Shown: in pieces, positions 62,460 through 64,000 of the stretch
How positions within the stretch are numbered: the stretch's first letter is position 1
Layout: each line of letters starts with the position of its first letter
Assembly: GCF_900094565.1 (NCBI RefSeq)
Contig: NZ_FMAF01000004.1
Coordinates: forward strand, 1-64,000
Length of the DNA: 64,000 nucleotides
Direction of reading: 5' to 3'
DNA from: Martinezella lusitana
Lineage (GTDB): Bacteria; Pseudomonadota; Alphaproteobacteria; Rhizobiales; Rhizobiaceae
Made by a program: the position numbers and the translations under genes
Notes under the pieces: generated by a model
Database searches by the model: none
What the model saw: the letters and a program-made list of their open reading frames with translations, nothing else
Told to the model about the DNA's origin: nothing

Positions 62460-63394
62460 TGGCCTCCGTGAGCATCGAAGATACGAGGGCGACGAAGGCT
62501 GAGAAGAGGAGCAAGCCGAAAAGGCTTGTTCCAAATTATTGGCCCTTCGTCATTCCCGCACTGATCGTGATCGCCGCCGTCATCGTCTTCCCCTGGGTCT
62601 TCACCCTGTGGATGAGCGTGAACAAGTGGACGCTCGGCCAATCGCAGAGCTTCATCGGCTGGGACAACTACGTCCGGCTGGCGACCGATCTGCGCTTTTG
62701 GGAATCGCTCTGGCACACGGTCCTCTATACCGTACTCTCCGTCGTCGCTCCGCTGATATTCGGAACGCTGGCGGCCCTGATCTTCGATACGAATTTTCCG
62801 CTGCGCGGCTTCCTGCGCGGCGTCTTCGTCATGCCGATGATGGCGACGCCGGTCGCCGTGGCGCTGGTCTGGACGATGATGTTTCATCCGCAGCTCGGCG
62901 TGCTCAACTACCTGCTGTCGCTTGTGGGCATTGGGCCGCAGGAATGGATCTACAATCAGGTGAGCGTCATTCCTTCGCTCGTTCTGGTCGAGGTCTGGCA
63001 ATGGACGCCGCTGGTCATGCTGATCGTGCTCGGGGGTCTCGCCTCCGTGCCGCGCGAACCCTATGAGAGCGCCGAGATCGACGGCGCCAACGCCTGGCAG
63101 AAGTTCCGCTATCTGACGCTGCCGATGATATCACCCTTCCTGATGATCGCCGTCATCATCCGCGGCATCGATGCGATCAAGAGCTTCGACATCATCTATG
63201 CAATGACGCAAGGCGGCCCGGGAACGGCGTCCGAGACCATCAACATCTATCTCTACAACACCGCCTTTGCCTATTACGACATCGGCTACGGCTCGGCCAT
63301 GGCGGTGGTGTTCTTCATCGTCATCGTCGCGCTCTCCTTCATGCTTCTGATGATGCGCCAGCGCACAAAATGGACCGACGCGGAGGGGCATTGA
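62459..63394 (+). CDS. Carbohydrate ABC transporter permease (MalF/UgpA type)
   Basis: 311 residues with six membrane helices (first at about 23-45). The ATPase contact loop is YESAEIDGANAWQKFRYLTL. It starts on the last base of the binding-protein stop codon. It is the first of two permeases of the importer. Confidence 0.92.
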   Translation: MASVSIEDTRATKAEKRSKPKRLVPNYWPFVIPALIVIAAVIVFPWVFTLWMSVNKWTLGQSQSFIGWDNYVRLATDLRFWESLWHTVLYTVLSVVAPLIFGTLAALIFDTNFPLRGFLRGVFVMPMMATPVAVALVWTMMFHPQLGVLNYLLSLVGIGPQEWIYNQVSVIPSLVLVEVWQWTPLVMLIVLGGLASVPREPYESAEIDGANAWQKFRYLTLPMISPFLMIAVIIRGIDAIKSFDIIYAMTQGGPGTASETINIYLYNTAFAYYDIGYGSAMAVVFFIVIVALSFMLLMMRQRTKWTDAEGH

Positions 63395-63395
63395 C

Positions 63396-64000
63396 ATGAA
63401 ACGCTCGACACTCAACCGCATCGGCCTACTCTTCGTGGCCCTGGTCATGGTTTCGCCGGTCGTCCTGTTCTTCCTCTGGATGATCTCGCTGTCGCTGAAA
63501 TACGAGATCGACAACGGCGCCTATCCGCCGATCCTCATCCCGGATCGCTTCGCCTGGTCGAACTACGTCCAGGTATTCCAGGAAAACAACTTCTTCCTCT
63601 ACTTCTGGAACTCGGTATTGGTGACGGGTGCGGCCACCCTGCTCGCGCTCATCATCGGCGTGCCGGCAGGCTATGGCATCGCGCGGCTGAAGGCGGAAAA
63701 ATCCGCGATCGTCATCATGATCGCCCGCATGACGCCGGGCCTTTCCTTCCTCATTCCGCTGTTTCTGCTATTCCAATGGCTCAATCTGTTGGGAACGCTC
63801 TGGCCGCAAATCATCATCCATCTCGTCGTCACCGTACCGATCGTCGTCTGGATCATGATCGGCTATTTCGAGACCACCCCGATGGAATTGGAGGAGGCCG
63901 CAAGCATCGATGGCGCCACCCCCTGGCAGGTCTTTCGCCTCATCGCCTTGCCGATCGCGCGGCCCGGCATCGTCGTTGCCTTCATCCTCTCGGTCATCTT
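63396..64000 (+). CDS. Carbohydrate ABC transporter permease (MalG/UgpE type), partial
   Basis: About 201 residues are present before the window ends, open at the 3' side. The start ATG at 63396 is 1 base after the previous stop. Helix 1 is LLFVALVMVSPVVLFFLWMI. The EAA loop reads MELEEAASIDGATPWQVFRL. A complete protein would be about 275 residues. The ATPase gene expected for this importer should lie beyond the window. Confidence 0.9.
   Translation, partial: MKRSTLNRIGLLFVALVMVSPVVLFFLWMISLSLKYEIDNGAYPPILIPDRFAWSNYVQVFQENNFFLYFWNSVLVTGAATLLALIIGVPAGYGIARLKAEKSAIVIMIARMTPGLSFLIPLFLLFQWLNLLGTLWPQIIIHLVVTVPIVVWIMIGYFETTPMELEEAASIDGATPWQVFRLIALPIARPGIVVAFILSVI

Overview
This window most likely comes from a rhizobial alphaproteobacterium (Rhizobium/Ensifer/Agrobacterium group). 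The evidence is the coding style, the families present (DUF995, coxMNOP-type oxidase, Tat-exported binding proteins, many ABC uptake operons) and an operon with the gene order known from Sinorhizobium meliloti megaplasmid pSymB. No rRNA, tRNA, replication or ribosomal genes were seen. Catabolic modules, regulators and decayed genes dominate, which fits a secondary replicon or an accessory chromosomal region. This is inference from gene content, not a species call.

Layout. 1-2.2 kb: an apparently complete IS701-like element with CTAG flanks beside a VIT-type transporter remnant. 2.2-6.7 kb: a CHASE2 adenylate/guanylate cyclase convergent with a periplasmic FecR protein, a small membrane protein and an IS5-like remnant. 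6.7-14.3 kb: an AT-rich promoter region, then a tightly packed polysaccharide operon (UDP-xylose synthase, UDP-xylose/glucose 4-epimerase, cellulose-synthase-like glycosyltransferase, UDP-glucose dehydrogenase, DUF995, GH26-like hydrolase, DUF995). It matches the c-di-GMP-controlled arabinose-containing polysaccharide locus of S. meliloti, but the usual neighbouring AraC regulator is absent. 14.3-16.6 kb: a long inverted repeat, a small secreted protein and a ROK regulator. 16.8-22.8 kb: cytochrome c and an alternative haem-copper oxidase (subunits II, I, III, III, IV). 22.9-27.1 kb: a redoxin and a 1090-residue zinc-ribbon/cyclase/AAA ATPase/TPR regulator.

27.1-29.4 kb is a gene graveyard: IS6-like transposase and transketolase remnants, gabD with an internal deletion, and a frameshifted LysR remnant. 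29.5-33.4 kb holds an orphan CheW, an FMN monooxygenase and a GAF-GGDEF-EAL protein. 33.7-37.9 kb has a VapC remnant, an XRE regulator and a proteobacterial sortase with its single VIT/VWA target. 37.9-39.7 kb has a flavin monooxygenase and an amidase remnant.

From 39.7 kb on there are three transport/catabolic modules. The first has a DHDPS-family lyase, a GntR regulator, a dipeptide-type ABC transporter, an enolase-superfamily enzyme and an MFS permease (39.7-50.2 kb). The second has a BMP-type nucleobase/nucleoside-like ABC transporter with an amidase and a cytosine-deaminase-like amidohydrolase (52.0-59.3 kb). The third has another DHDPS-family lyase, another GntR regulator and a carbohydrate ABC transporter that runs off the right edge (59.5-64.0 kb). 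Between the first two lie a KTSC protein and a divergent VOC/TetR pair sharing a clear palindromic operator.
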